In this document: piece after piece, positions 42,966 through 51,146 of the stretch
Position numbering within the stretch: the stretch's first letter is position 1
How the letters are laid out: every line of letters begins with the position of its first letter
NCBI RefSeq assembly: GCF_000719705.1
Contig: NZ_JOHO01000021.1
Location: forward strand, 89,026 to 153,025
From: Streptomyces sp. NRRL S-350
Lineage (GTDB): Bacteria; Actinomycetota; Actinomycetes; Streptomycetales; Streptomycetaceae
DNA: 64,000 nt
Direction of reading: 5' to 3'
The notes under the pieces: generated by a model
Database searches by the model: none
What the model was told of the DNA's origin: nothing
Seen by the model: only the letters and a program-made list of their open reading frames with translations
Translations under genes and position numbers: made by a program

Positions 42966-45413
42966 ATGGAGGCCAGAGCGGTGCTGCGCGGCATCCGCGC
43001 CCCGGAGGAGGAACTCCTGGGTGACCCGTCCGTGTGCATCGCGGTCCTGGACGGCCCTGTCGACCTGTCACACCCCTGCTTCGACGGGGCCGACCTCACC
43101 CGGCTCGACACGCTCGTCACCGAGCCGGCCGGGGGCGGCCGGATGTCCCTGCACGGCACCCATGTCGCGAGCCTGCTCTTCGGCCGGCCCGGCAGCCTGG
43201 TGACCGGCCTCGTGCCGCGGTGCCGCGGCCTGATCCTCCCGGTGTTCACCGACGCGGGCGAGGGCCGGGTGCCCCAGCTCGACCTGGCACGGGCCGTCGA
43301 GCGTGCCGTCCAGGAGGGCGCGCACATCGTCAACATCAGCGGCGGCGAGCCCAGTCGGGACGCCCAGGCGGACGCCATGCTGGAGCGGGCGCTGCGACTG
43401 TGCGACGAGAGCGGCGTGCTGGTGGTCGCGGCCGTCGGCAACGACGGCTGCGACTGCGAACAGGTGCCGGCCGCCGTCCCGACGGTGCTCGCCGTCGGCG
43501 CGGCCGGGCCCGGCGGCGAACCGCTGGAGTCGAGCAACTGGGGCTCCGCGTACGCGGCCAACGGCGTCCTCGCGCCCGGGCAGGGCATCGAGGGTGCCGC
43601 ACCGGGCGGGGGGCGCATGGCCCTCACCGGAAGCAGCTTCGCCACCCCACTGGTGTCCGGGGTTGCCGCCCTGCTGGTCGGCGTGCAGGCGCGCGCGGGG
43701 CACCGTGCCGACCCGCAGGCCGCCGGCCGGGCCATTCTGCAGGGCGCGGCCGGCGCGCCCTGCGCGCCCGCCGAGGCGCCCGAGTGCCGGCGCCGGCTGG
43801 TCGGGCACCTGAACGCAGGCCGGGCGTACGAGCTGATCACCCGAGAAGACCTGACCGGCCGTCGGTCGGTCGCCGAGACCACGGCGGACGGCGTCCGCAC
43901 CACCCCTTCCCCCGAGGCCGGGGTCGCCGCGATCGGCGTCCCCCCGTCGCTCGGGACCTTCCCTTCCGACTCGCACGAGGGAGCCAGCACCATGGACACC
44001 GAGAGTGTTCCCGCCGTCACCGCACAGGCGTCACCGATCGCGCAGAGCCCACCGTACGAAGCCGCCGCGCCGGCCGCCGCGACGGCCGCCGCGCCGGCCA
44101 TCGTCCCGGCTGCTGCCCCGGCCGTCGCACCGGCCGTGACCGCCGGCGCGGCGCCGGTGAGCCCCGGCCCCGTCCCGCCTCCCGAGCCCGTCCCTACCGG
44201 CGCCACCGCATCCGGCTTCGCCCCGGCGGCGGCCGTACCCGCACCGGTCGTCTCCCAGCCCGACCACGGCCGGCCGCCCCCGGCCCCGTGCGCCTGTCAG
44301 GGCGGGGTCCGGCCGTCCTGCGCCTCCACCAACGACCGACCACTGGTGTTCGCGATCGGCCAGGTCGGCGTGGACTTCCAGACCGAGGCCCGCCGGGACA
44401 GCTTCCGCCAGCTGATGGACCCCGTCCAGGGCAAGGAAGCCGGCGGCTCGGTGCCCGAATCGCCGGCCAACCCGTACGACGCCCAGCAGCTGTACGACTA
44501 CCTGACGGTCAACCCGTGGGCGTCCGACAAGGTCACCTGGACGCTGAACCTGGAGAGCACCCCGGTCTACGCGATGGAGGCCGAACTCCCGGTCGGCATG
44601 GACTGGCCCAACACACCCCTGGACACCTTGCTCAGGACCGGCCGCACGCCGGAGCAGTTGCAGGAGCTCGACGATCCCGTCAGGTACCGGGCCCAGGCGC
44701 AGGCGCTCGTGGCCGATCCCGGCAAGCTCACGGACCTGCTGATGTCGCTCGACGGATCCACGCCTCCGGTGTCCATGGTCCACCGGTCGTTCCGCGACGC
44801 GTACCTCGGCCAGCACCTGTTGGCCACCGCGGGCGGCTACATCTCCCGGATCTCGGTACCCGGCCGGCTGACCGACCGGACCGTCCGGCTGTTCTCCGGG
44901 CAGGTCGTGCCCGTCATCGAGGTCAAGAGCCGCGGCGTCTACATCTGGTACGAGAAGCAGCTGGTGGACGCCGTGGTGAAGGCCGTCAAGACGGAGGCCG
45001 ACCAGCAGAACCTGACGATCGACGTGGACTACATCCAGAAGACCATGACCGCGTTCCTCGACAAGGTCTACTACCAGTTCCGCAACCTCGGGCAGACCTC
45101 CGCCGACCGGGCACTGAACGCCGCCGGGACGAACGCGTTCTCGGTCGCCGAGACCATCAGCCGGGCCATGCTCCTCGGTCAGGGCATCCCCAGCACCTCG
45201 GCGCGGGACAAGCCCAGCCTGTACTGCATCGACACCATCTCCGTCACGAAGAGCCCGTACTGCCGCATGGGCTCGGACTGCCAGGACGTGCGGGTGAGCT
45301 TCTTCGACCCGGAGGACGAGCGGCACGCACGGGTGAACATGCTGTTCACGATCGACGTCAGCGACGAGTTCCCCGTCACCCTGGCGCCGGCCCACCAGTT
45401 CATCGAGTCCTGA
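42966..45413 (+). CDS. PatA/PatG-family subtilisin-like RiPP protease
   Basis: An 815-residue protein. The subtilase domain (about 1-310) has the full triad: D29 in VLDGPVD, H63 in HGTHVA, S224 in GSSFATP, and oxyanion N159 in AAVGNDG. An Ala/Pro-rich linker (about 345-450) follows. Then comes the domain typical of cyanobactin maturation proteases: RPLVFAIGQVGVDFQTEARR, VTWTLNLESTPVYAMEAELP, RTVRLFSGQVVPVIEVKSRG, FRNLGQTSADRALNAAGTNA and YCRMGSDCQDVRVSFFDPED. No signal peptide is present. It lies 32 bp before the first of three leader-sharing small peptides, so it probably cleaves their leaders. The architecture is nearest to PatA. Confidence 0.9.
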   Translation: MEARAVLRGIRAPEEELLGDPSVCIAVLDGPVDLSHPCFDGADLTRLDTLVTEPAGGGRMSLHGTHVASLLFGRPGSLVTGLVPRCRGLILPVFTDAGEGRVPQLDLARAVERAVQEGAHIVNISGGEPSRDAQADAMLERALRLCDESGVLVVAAVGNDGCDCEQVPAAVPTVLAVGAAGPGGEPLESSNWGSAYAANGVLAPGQGIEGAAPGGGRMALTGSSFATPLVSGVAALLVGVQARAGHRADPQAAGRAILQGAAGAPCAPAEAPECRRRLVGHLNAGRAYELITREDLTGRRSVAETTADGVRTTPSPEAGVAAIGVPPSLGTFPSDSHEGASTMDTESVPAVTAQASPIAQSPPYEAAAPAAATAAAPAIVPAAAPAVAPAVTAGAAPVSPGPVPPPEPVPTGATASGFAPAAAVPAPVVSQPDHGRPPPAPCACQGGVRPSCASTNDRPLVFAIGQVGVDFQTEARRDSFRQLMDPVQGKEAGGSVPESPANPYDAQQLYDYLTVNPWASDKVTWTLNLESTPVYAMEAELPVGMDWPNTPLDTLLRTGRTPEQLQELDDPVRYRAQAQALVADPGKLTDLLMSLDGSTPPVSMVHRSFRDAYLGQHLLATAGGYISRISVPGRLTDRTVRLFSGQVVPVIEVKSRGVYIWYEKQLVDAVVKAVKTEADQQNLTIDVDYIQKTMTAFLDKVYYQFRNLGQTSADRALNAAGTNAFSVAETISRAMLLGQGIPSTSARDKPSLYCIDTISVTKSPYCRMGSDCQDVRVSFFDPEDERHARVNMLFTIDVSDEFPVTLAPAHQFIES

Positions 45414-45445
45414 GCCCCGCGGCACCCACCAGGAGGAGGCGGATC

Positions 45446-45628
45446 ATGAAGACCCTCGAAACGCTCCGCACGCCCGACCGCTGCCTGCCCGTGCTGGCCC
45501 CGCCCGTCCGGCGGGACGACCAGGGCGAAACCGGCCGCCCGCCCGGTGGTCCGGGCGTCGAAGCGTCCCGGTCGGCGTGCGCCGGGCTGACCGGTCCGGC
45601 CCGGAGCATGTGCTACGCGGCCATGTGA
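45446..45628 (+). CDS. Candidate RiPP precursor peptide 1 (Cys-containing core)
   Basis: A 60-residue peptide with an excellent AGGAGGAGG site eight bases upstream. The leader contains LPVLAPPVRR (14-23) and ends GPGVEA (35-40). The 20 residues after GVEA hold two Cys, three Ser, one Thr and one Tyr and end CYAAM. Leader and GVEA are shared with the two peptides downstream while the core is not, which is typical of precursor families. It follows the subtilase gene directly. Confidence 0.75.
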   Translation: MKTLETLRTPDRCLPVLAPPVRRDDQGETGRPPGGPGVEASRSACAGLTGPARSMCYAAM

Positions 45629-45698
45629 CGGGCCTGGCCCCCGGCCTGACGAGCCAACAGACCCCGGATACGAGTAAGAGAAGAAGGGATGACCGGAA

Positions 45699-45899
45699 AT
45701 GATCAACGAAGAAGTCCGCGAGGAACGCCACGCGTGGTCCCCCACCCCGCAGCTCCCGAAGCTGGCACCGCCGGTCGACCGCACCGGCACCACCGGCACC
45801 ACCGCCGGCGCCCTGGGCGGCGCGCAGGGCGTCGAAGCCAACTTCGACTGGGGGAACCTCCTGGGCACCGTGCTGAACACCGCTACCAAGTTCCTCTGA
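45699..45899 (+). CDS. Candidate RiPP precursor peptide 2
   Basis: A 66-residue peptide. The leader begins MINEEVREERHAW and continues PTPQLPKLAPPVDR, a Gly/Thr-rich stretch and GVEA (44-47). The 19-residue core (NFDWGNLLGTVLNTATKFL) is Cys-free and amphipathic, so it could be a helical or head-to-tail cyclised product. A ribosome binding site AGAAGGG lies about ten bases upstream. The first 30 residues are nearly shared with precursor 3. A perfect stem-loop follows. Confidence 0.8.
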   Translation: MINEEVREERHAWSPTPQLPKLAPPVDRTGTTGTTAGALGGAQGVEANFDWGNLLGTVLNTATKFL

Positions 45900-45911
45900 C
45901 GAGGCACCCAC

Positions 45912-45945
45912 GCCGACGGCAGAACCCGAGCCCTCTGCCGTCGGC
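45912..45945 (+). terminator. Stem-loop after precursor 2
   Basis: GCCGACGGCAGA pairs perfectly with TCTGCCGTCGGC (12 bp) around a 10-base loop, 13 bp after the stop. Such attenuators after precursor genes raise peptide mRNA relative to downstream genes. Confidence 0.75.
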
Positions 45946-46010
45946 ACCCGTCCGGTGACGCGTCCGCCGAGGACCGGCCACCGGAAGCCCGAGCAGGAGA
46001 GGCAGAAACC

Positions 46011-46391
46011 ATGGACCAGCAGCCGCCCCAGGTGCAACCGATCGACCGCAGTCAGGGCTACGGCGCCTGCCTGAAGGTGATCAAGGTGGTCCCCAGCGTG
46101 AACGACCGCACGAACGCGGCCATGCCGCTCACCAACGTGATGGTCGGCTTCGCCACCCGGGTGCCGCCGGTCGTCACCGCGAGCGCCATCGCCGAAGCCG
46201 AGGCGGGCGCGGGCCCGGACACGGGGACGACCGACGCACCTCCCGCCACCGACCCGCCCACGGCAATCATGGACGGCCCCGGCGGCCTCTACGGCCCCAG
46301 CTTCTCGGACCCGGCCCCCTGGGCCTGCGGCGGCGCCCCCAACCCCGGCTGCCTGCCGCCGCCACCCCCTGCCATCGGCGGCCGCCGCTGA
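46011..46391 (+). CDS. Unknown 126-residue protein in the peptide locus
   Basis: It starts at an ATG with GGAGAGG ten bases upstream. The N-terminal half (QGYGACLKVIKVVPSVNDRT, AAMPLTNVMVGFATRVPP) could be a small beta domain. The C-terminal half is Pro/Gly/Ala-rich and ends WACGGAPNPGCLPPPPPAIG with two Cys. It lies between precursors 2 and 3. It lacks the APPV...GVEA leader, so it is either a helper protein or an unrelated precursor. Confidence 0.6.
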   Translation: MDQQPPQVQPIDRSQGYGACLKVIKVVPSVNDRTNAAMPLTNVMVGFATRVPPVVTASAIAEAEAGAGPDTGTTDAPPATDPPTAIMDGPGGLYGPSFSDPAPWACGGAPNPGCLPPPPPAIGGRR

Positions 46392-46416
46392 CACCGCACG
46401 AAAGGGATGAGCGGAA

Positions 46417-46617
46417 ATGATCAACAAGGATGTCCGCGAGGAACACCACGGGTGGTTCCCCGCCCCGCAGCTCCCCAGGCCGGCACCGCCGGTCTACCGC
46501 GCCGGCACCCCCGCAGGCTCGCTCGGCTCCGCCGCCGGCGTCGAGGCCGACTCCTTCTGGGACGACGCCCTCGGCGTCATCACGAAGGTCGCTCCCATCG
46601 CACTCGCGGCGCTCTGA
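46417..46617 (+). CDS. Candidate RiPP precursor peptide 3
   Basis: A 66-residue paralogue of precursor 2. The leader begins MINKDVREEHHGW and continues PAPQLPRPAPPVYR, ending in GVEA (41-44). The core begins DSFWDDALGVI and ends APIALAAL: 22 residues, Cys-free and hydrophobic. The 5' flank AAGGGATGASCGGAA is shared with precursor 2 except one base, showing a tandem duplication that included the ribosome binding site. A strong terminator follows. Confidence 0.8.
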   Translation: MINKDVREEHHGWFPAPQLPRPAPPVYRAGTPAGSLGSAAGVEADSFWDDALGVITKVAPIALAAL

Positions 46618-46630
46618 CGACACCTGCACC

Positions 46631-46667
46631 GTGCCGGCCGCCCGGCCCCACCGCCGGCGGCCGGCAC
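46631..46667. terminator. Terminator closing the peptide operon
   Basis: A perfect 12-bp stem GTGCCGGCCGCC / GGCGGCCGGCAC with a 13-base loop, 14 bp after precursor 3. It stands between convergent operons and may serve both. Confidence 0.8.
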
Positions 46668-46779
46668 CCGTCGTGCCACCGACCGGCCTGCCGGGCCCGG
46701 ACCGGTCGCTCGAATCGGCCAAACGGGGATGTGGTCCGAACCCGGTCTTGCCGGGTCAGCGGGCGAGGGCGCGACGCAG

Positions 46780-48474
46780 TTACAGGGCGGCAGCGAGGGT
46801 GTCGGCGGTGCGCAGGGTGACGGCGGAGAGGGTGAGTGTGGGATTGGACGTGCCGCCGGTGGGGAAGACGGCGGAGCCGACGACCCAGATACCGGGATGG
46901 TCGTGGGAGCGTCCGGACGGGTCGACGACGGAGTCCGCCGGAGTCGTGCCCATGCGCATGGTGCCCATCAGGTGGCCGGAGCCCTTGTAGGTGCCGGCCG
47001 GGGCGGCGGGGGCGACCTCGTCGGCGCCGACGGTGCTTTCGAGGTACTGCCAGATCCGGTGGGCGACGCTGTGGCCGTAGGCGAGGGCGGCCTTGGAGTA
47101 GTCGTCGATCCGGTAGGTGAGCTTGGGGTGCGGCAGGCCGAGGACGTCGGTCTTGGCGGAGAGCGTGACCCGATTGCCGGGGTCGGGCAGTTGCTCGGTG
47201 GCGTAGCTGAACCGCAGCATGCGGGTGACCCGGTGGTTGACGGCCTGCTGGAGTTCCGCGCCGGTCAGCCGGATCTTCTGGGCGTTCTTGTCCCACATGA
47301 GGCGGTCGAGCGCGGCCTCCGGTGATTCGGTGCGGCCCCAGCCGTCGTTGCCGATGGTCATTCGGAAGGCGCCGCCGTCCTTGCGGAACGCCCCGTCGCG
47401 GAAGCTCTCGATGCCGAGGGTGGTCTGCGGGCCACGGAAGGGGAAGACCGGTTCGCCGAGCAGGCCGACGACCTCGTCGGTGGGGTGGTCCATCAGGTTG
47501 CGCCCGACCTGGTCGCTGGTGTTGCCCAGACCCGAGATCAGCCACAGCTTCGGGATCTCCACGGCGTTGAGCGCCAGCACCACGTGCCGGGCGGTGACGC
47601 TCTGCTCGGCGAGGTCGGCCGTCGTCCAGTCCTTGAAGACGACCGTGGAGGAGTTGTCCTGCTGGTGGACCACCTTCGTCACCACGCACGCGGGCTTGAG
47701 CACGACGCCGAGGTCGAGCGCCTCGCGGACATGGTGCCCGGCATCGTACTTCGCCCCGGACGGACAGATCGGCAGACAGCTCGAGTTGCCCTGACAGGCG
47801 CTGCGCCCCTGGTACTCCTGGGAGTTGCGGGCCTGCGGGGTGGTGATCGGGACGATCTCCACGTTGTCGACGGGCGGCAGGCCGGCGAGCGCCGCGCGCA
47901 CCCGCTGGTCGCCGTAGCTCGGTGCGATGCCCGGCATCGGGAAGCCGGCGCTGCGGCGGGTCAGCGGTGCCCACTCGGCGTCGTTGCCGGAGACACCCAG
48001 CGCACGTTCGGCCCGGACGTAGTAGGGCTCCAACTCGTCGTAGTCGAACGGCCAGTCCACCCCGCGGCCGTAGGCGGTCTTGAGCCGGAAGTCGTTGGCG
48101 AGCCACCGGGGGGTGTTGCCGCGCCAGGCCCAGGTGCTGCCGCCGGTCATCCGCTGGAAGCCGCTCTTGAACAGGTCGGGGGTACCGGCCTGGTCGTAGT
48201 AGAGGTTCATGACGGCCGGGTCGCCGACGCCGTCCTGGGAGGAGGCGAAACCGTCCTTGTTGTTCCGCAGCCCGGCGTACGGGGTGGGGACGTTCTTGGT
48301 GGGGGAGAGCTGGTAGGAGTCGACGAACTGGGCGCGCTGGGCCTGGTCGAGGGCGTTGTTGCCAGCGTCCAGGATCAGGATGCGGGCGTCCGGTCTGGCC
48401 GCCTTCACCGTGCAGGCGGTGAGCGCCCCGGCGACGCCGGCGCCCACGATGACCAGGTCGAAGTCGAAGTCCAT
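46780..48474 (-). CDS. GMC-type FAD oxidoreductase
   Basis: A 564-residue flavoprotein from MDFDFDLVIVGAGVAGALTA, with the Rossmann GAGVAG at 11-16. MTGGSTWAWRGNTPRW is the GMC signature-like segment. CQGNSSCLPICPSGAKYDAG is a Cys-rich insert common in gluconate/fructose dehydrogenase-type GMC proteins, and the C-terminal GGTSNPTLTLSAVTLRTAD carries the active-site region. No signal peptide is present. With the upstream small-subunit gene it resembles two-component FAD sugar/alcohol dehydrogenases. Its substrate could be a carbohydrate or the locus peptides. Confidence 0.92.
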   Translation of the reverse strand: MDFDFDLVIVGAGVAGALTACTVKAARPDARILILDAGNNALDQAQRAQFVDSYQLSPTKNVPTPYAGLRNNKDGFASSQDGVGDPAVMNLYYDQAGTPDLFKSGFQRMTGGSTWAWRGNTPRWLANDFRLKTAYGRGVDWPFDYDELEPYYVRAERALGVSGNDAEWAPLTRRSAGFPMPGIAPSYGDQRVRAALAGLPPVDNVEIVPITTPQARNSQEYQGRSACQGNSSCLPICPSGAKYDAGHHVREALDLGVVLKPACVVTKVVHQQDNSSTVVFKDWTTADLAEQSVTARHVVLALNAVEIPKLWLISGLGNTSDQVGRNLMDHPTDEVVGLLGEPVFPFRGPQTTLGIESFRDGAFRKDGGAFRMTIGNDGWGRTESPEAALDRLMWDKNAQKIRLTGAELQQAVNHRVTRMLRFSYATEQLPDPGNRVTLSAKTDVLGLPHPKLTYRIDDYSKAALAYGHSVAHRIWQYLESTVGADEVAPAAPAGTYKGSGHLMGTMRMGTTPADSVVDPSGRSHDHPGIWVVGSAVFPTGGTSNPTLTLSAVTLRTADTLAAAL

Positions 48475-48494
48475 GGATCGCTTCTCTCGTTCGC

Positions 48495-48923
48495 TCAGGG
48501 GTGCTGGGTCCAGTAGCCGTACCCGCTGGGTTGCGGCGGCTGCGGGGCGGCGGATCCGGGGTGGGCCTGGATCACGCTCCAGATGAGACCGGAGCGCCAC
48601 TGGGCGGAGGTCGCGGCCGGATCGGTGGATTCGTCGGGCCGGGCGAACTGGCCGGTGTACCAGACGGTGATGGTGGCGCGCGCGGCCAGCGCCAGGGCGG
48701 GATCCCCGTCGAAGGCCGCCTGGAGGTTCGTCGTCGGGTCGGGGGACGCGGCGGCGACCCGCCAAGCGTCGAGCAGCCTGCCGAGGTCGGCGGGATACGC
48801 GGCGTTCAGGCGTTGCCGGAAGGCCGCGGCGAGTCGGCCGTCGAGTGCCGGTTCACCGGTGAGGTGCTCGGACAGTGCGAGGAAGTCGGGGTCGTCCACG
48901 GTGCGGTCGGCCTCCCGGTTCAC
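48495..48923 (-). CDS. FAD-sorbitol-dehydrogenase-like small subunit
   Basis: A 142-residue protein from GTG 48923, whose start overlaps the preceding stop (GTGA). The helical body (FLALSEHLTGEPALDGRLAA ... LAARATITVWYTGQF) and the end GLIWSVIQAHPGSA ... GYGYWTQHP match small subunits of FAD-linked sorbitol/gluconate dehydrogenases, which accompany GMC flavoproteins. The usual Tat signal is absent, so the pair is presumably cytoplasmic. The GMC gene starts 20 bp later. Confidence 0.75.
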   Translation of the reverse strand: MNREADRTVDDPDFLALSEHLTGEPALDGRLAAAFRQRLNAAYPADLGRLLDAWRVAAASPDPTTNLQAAFDGDPALALAARATITVWYTGQFARPDESTDPAATSAQWRSGLIWSVIQAHPGSAAPQPPQPSGYGYWTQHP

Positions 48924-49798
48924 TTCTCGACGAAGACGATGTCTTCGATGCCGGGGCGCAGCTTGACGGTGCTGTCGTTGATGTCGATGACGCGTTGCAG
49001 GCCTCGGGTGGAGGTCGTCTGCTCGGAGAGGAAGAACTCGTCGTCCGCGCCGGCCAGGTAGGCGGGGAAGGAGTCGAGGGAAGGGCCGAAGAGGCGCAGG
49101 TAGTCGGCCAGGCGCCGGAACAGCTTCGGCAGGATGACCAGGTGGTCGGTGATGGAGCTGAGGTCCTCGATCTTGGCGCCGCTGTTGGTGGCGTCGTTGG
49201 CCCAGACGCTGCCGGGTGCCTTGGCGGCCTGTGCCTGGCGGGCGGTGGCGGCCATGTCGAGGCGCAGTTCCCTGGGCAGGTTCGAGTAGAAGGTCGGGTA
49301 GACCAGGCCGCGGGAGAGCAGTTCGTGGTTGGCGGTCTGGTGGAGAAGCGGTGCGTCGACCTTGATCATCGTTCCGCTCTTGGCGTCCGGGATGGGCGTG
49401 CCCTTGCCGACCAGGGCGATGCAGCGGCCGAAGGTGTCGGCGCCGCTGGCGAGGACGAAGCCGGGGACGGTTTCCGGGGTGGCGGAGATGACCTTCTCGT
49501 CCGCCCCCTGCGTGACATCGGTGAAGCCCAGCCAGGTGAGCAGGGCGTCCCGGGCGGCGTGGGCGCCCAGTTCCAGCGGCTGGTGCACGAAGTCGGGGCC
49601 GACTCCCTGGTAGTGGGTCTCCAACGCGTCGATCCCGTCGAGCCGGAGGCTGGCGCCGCCGTGGATGTCGCGCTTGACCTTGTGCTCGCCGGGGAGTTCG
49701 GGCCAGAAGCCGGGGTCGTCGGGCAGGAAGTGGACGGTGTCGCCGTCCGGTTCGAAGTTCTTGACCTCGTAGCGGCCCTTGATGAGCATCATGGTCAT
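48920..49798 (-). CDS. Staphylococcal-nuclease-like protein
   Basis: A 292-residue protein. EPDGDTVHF (16-24) and LRLDGIDALE (51-60) are the SNase core motifs, keeping counterparts of D21, R35, D40 and E43; the second active-site Arg is not evident. The 200-residue remainder is helical and unrecognised. There is no signal peptide, which is unusual for SNase proteins. It is the first gene of the operon with the FAD small subunit and the GMC oxidoreductase. It may be a nuclease or a binding domain in the modification complex. Confidence 0.7.
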   Translation of the reverse strand: MTMMLIKGRYEVKNFEPDGDTVHFLPDDPGFWPELPGEHKVKRDIHGGASLRLDGIDALETHYQGVGPDFVHQPLELGAHAARDALLTWLGFTDVTQGADEKVISATPETVPGFVLASGADTFGRCIALVGKGTPIPDAKSGTMIKVDAPLLHQTANHELLSRGLVYPTFYSNLPRELRLDMAATARQAQAAKAPGSVWANDATNSGAKIEDLSSITDHLVILPKLFRRLADYLRLFGPSLDSFPAYLAGADDEFFLSEQTTSTRGLQRVIDINDSTVKLRPGIEDIVFVEK

Positions 49799-49996
49799 GA
49801 GCGCCTCCGGTGACTGGACTGTGACTCATTGTCATCTCCTCCGTGGACAAACCGCGGAACCGTGCCGTCGGCGCGTTGACTGGGTGGACCTCTTCCCGCA
49901 GGGAGTCGGCACCTGCCGCAGGCGGTCGCCGGCACCGGCCACGTGCTGACCCCGGCCCGCGGGCGTGGGTGCACGGCGTTCGGGGAACACACGGGA

Positions 49997-51031
49997 TCAC
50001 TCGAGAAGGTGCGTCCTCCCTGTCATGGCCGGGGCCGATCGGTGAGGACCGGGCATTGCTCCCTCGAGCCGCTGGTAGAGGACGTGCCGGGACTGTCGAG
50101 TGCGGGTCACCAGCCCGGCCCGGTGGAGGATCTGCAGGTGGTAGGAGACGGTGGCCGGGCTCAGATGGAGGCGCTGGGCGAGCTCTGTCGTGGAACGCGG
50201 TTGACTCAGCTCCGCCAGGAGCTTCAGCCGCATCGCACCGATCAGCGGACGATCCTGCGCCGACGGGAGACAGTCGACCTGCGCGGCGGGATAGACGATC
50301 AGCGCAGTGCGGGGGGCCGGCACACCGGGCGGCTCCCCGGCACAGAACAGGGCCCGGTCGACGAAGGCGCTCGGCGTCATGATCACCGCTTCCGCGTCCA
50401 GCGTCAGATGATGGATGCCACCCGGGCGGAGGTGAACGACCAGCTCGCCGTCGCGCCACTCCAGGTTCGGAGCCAGACGGTTGAGGGCCTCGGCGAGCCC
50501 GCAGCGGGCGATCTCCAGGGCCCGCGCGGTGACGTCAGCCTCCAGACGGGCCCGGATGGCCGGCCACGAGGGTGCCAGTGCCGCGTGCCAGAACCGCGCC
50601 ATCTCGTCGGCGAGACGGCGCGCGAAGTGGTCCTCTCCGCGGTCGAGGGCCTGGAGGAGCTGCCGCGGGGCCGGGTGTCTCGAGGCGGGATCCCAGGAGT
50701 GGCCGCTGATCGCAGCCGTCAGCTCGTAGCGGATCCGCTCCTGCGGAGTCGTCGCGATCTGCTGCAGCGCCGTGTCGATGTCGGTCAGGAAGGCCGGGGG
50801 CTCCGGCCGGAGGAAGTCCGGGGTGTAACCGAGGGGACCGCCTGCGCCGACCACGGCCAGCAACCCGAGCCGGTGCCGGGACAGCGCGCCCGTGGCCCGG
50901 GTCCGCCACGCCGGGGTCAGTGTGCTCCGACTGAAGCCGATGATGCTGAGCAGGTCCTTGGCGGAGCCCACCGGCGAGACCGCGAACCTGACGCCTCCCA
51001 ACCCCCGGGCCCCCAGGCGGATCCGGATCAC
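49997..51031 (-). CDS. ArsR-type regulator with a large N-terminal domain
   Basis: 344 residues from GTG 51031 (GGGGGAG seven bases upstream). The N-terminal 250 residues form an uncharacterised domain common in actinobacterial ArsR-like regulators. The C-terminal winged helix is clear: LKLLAELSQPRSTTELAQRL, then HLSPATVSYHLQILHRAGLV. It is divergent from a secreted-protein gene, with TCGAAT/ATTCGA sites between them. Confidence 0.88.
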   Translation of the reverse strand: MIRIRLGARGLGGVRFAVSPVGSAKDLLSIIGFSRSTLTPAWRTRATGALSRHRLGLLAVVGAGGPLGYTPDFLRPEPPAFLTDIDTALQQIATTPQERIRYELTAAISGHSWDPASRHPAPRQLLQALDRGEDHFARRLADEMARFWHAALAPSWPAIRARLEADVTARALEIARCGLAEALNRLAPNLEWRDGELVVHLRPGGIHHLTLDAEAVIMTPSAFVDRALFCAGEPPGVPAPRTALIVYPAAQVDCLPSAQDRPLIGAMRLKLLAELSQPRSTTELAQRLHLSPATVSYHLQILHRAGLVTRTRQSRHVLYQRLEGAMPGPHRSAPAMTGRTHLLE

Positions 51032-51054
51032 AAGCGCTCCCCCTTCGCCAGCCC

Positions 51055-51079
51055 ATTCGAAGACAATCGAATCATTCGA
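51055..51079. promoter_or_regulatory. Three-half-site ArsR-type operator
   Basis: ATTCGA (51055-51060), TCGAAT (51067-51072) and ATTCGA (51074-51079) form two overlapping inverted repeats: ATTCGA-N6-TCGAAT and TCGAAT-C-ATTCGA. They lie 24 bp before the regulator start and within the divergent promoter of the secreted protein. Confidence 0.7.
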
Positions 51080-51146
51080 CCGGTCAATTGGCGTGGTGTT
51101 TCCTGGATTCACCGCACAGACCAGCCTTGAAAGGAATCCAGGACCC

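Noticed and set aside
45446..46617. Lanthipeptide, thiopeptide or lasso cluster
   Set aside because: No LanB/LanM/LanC, YcaO, lasso cyclase or radical-SAM gene is visible; the protease is of the PatA/PatG type instead.
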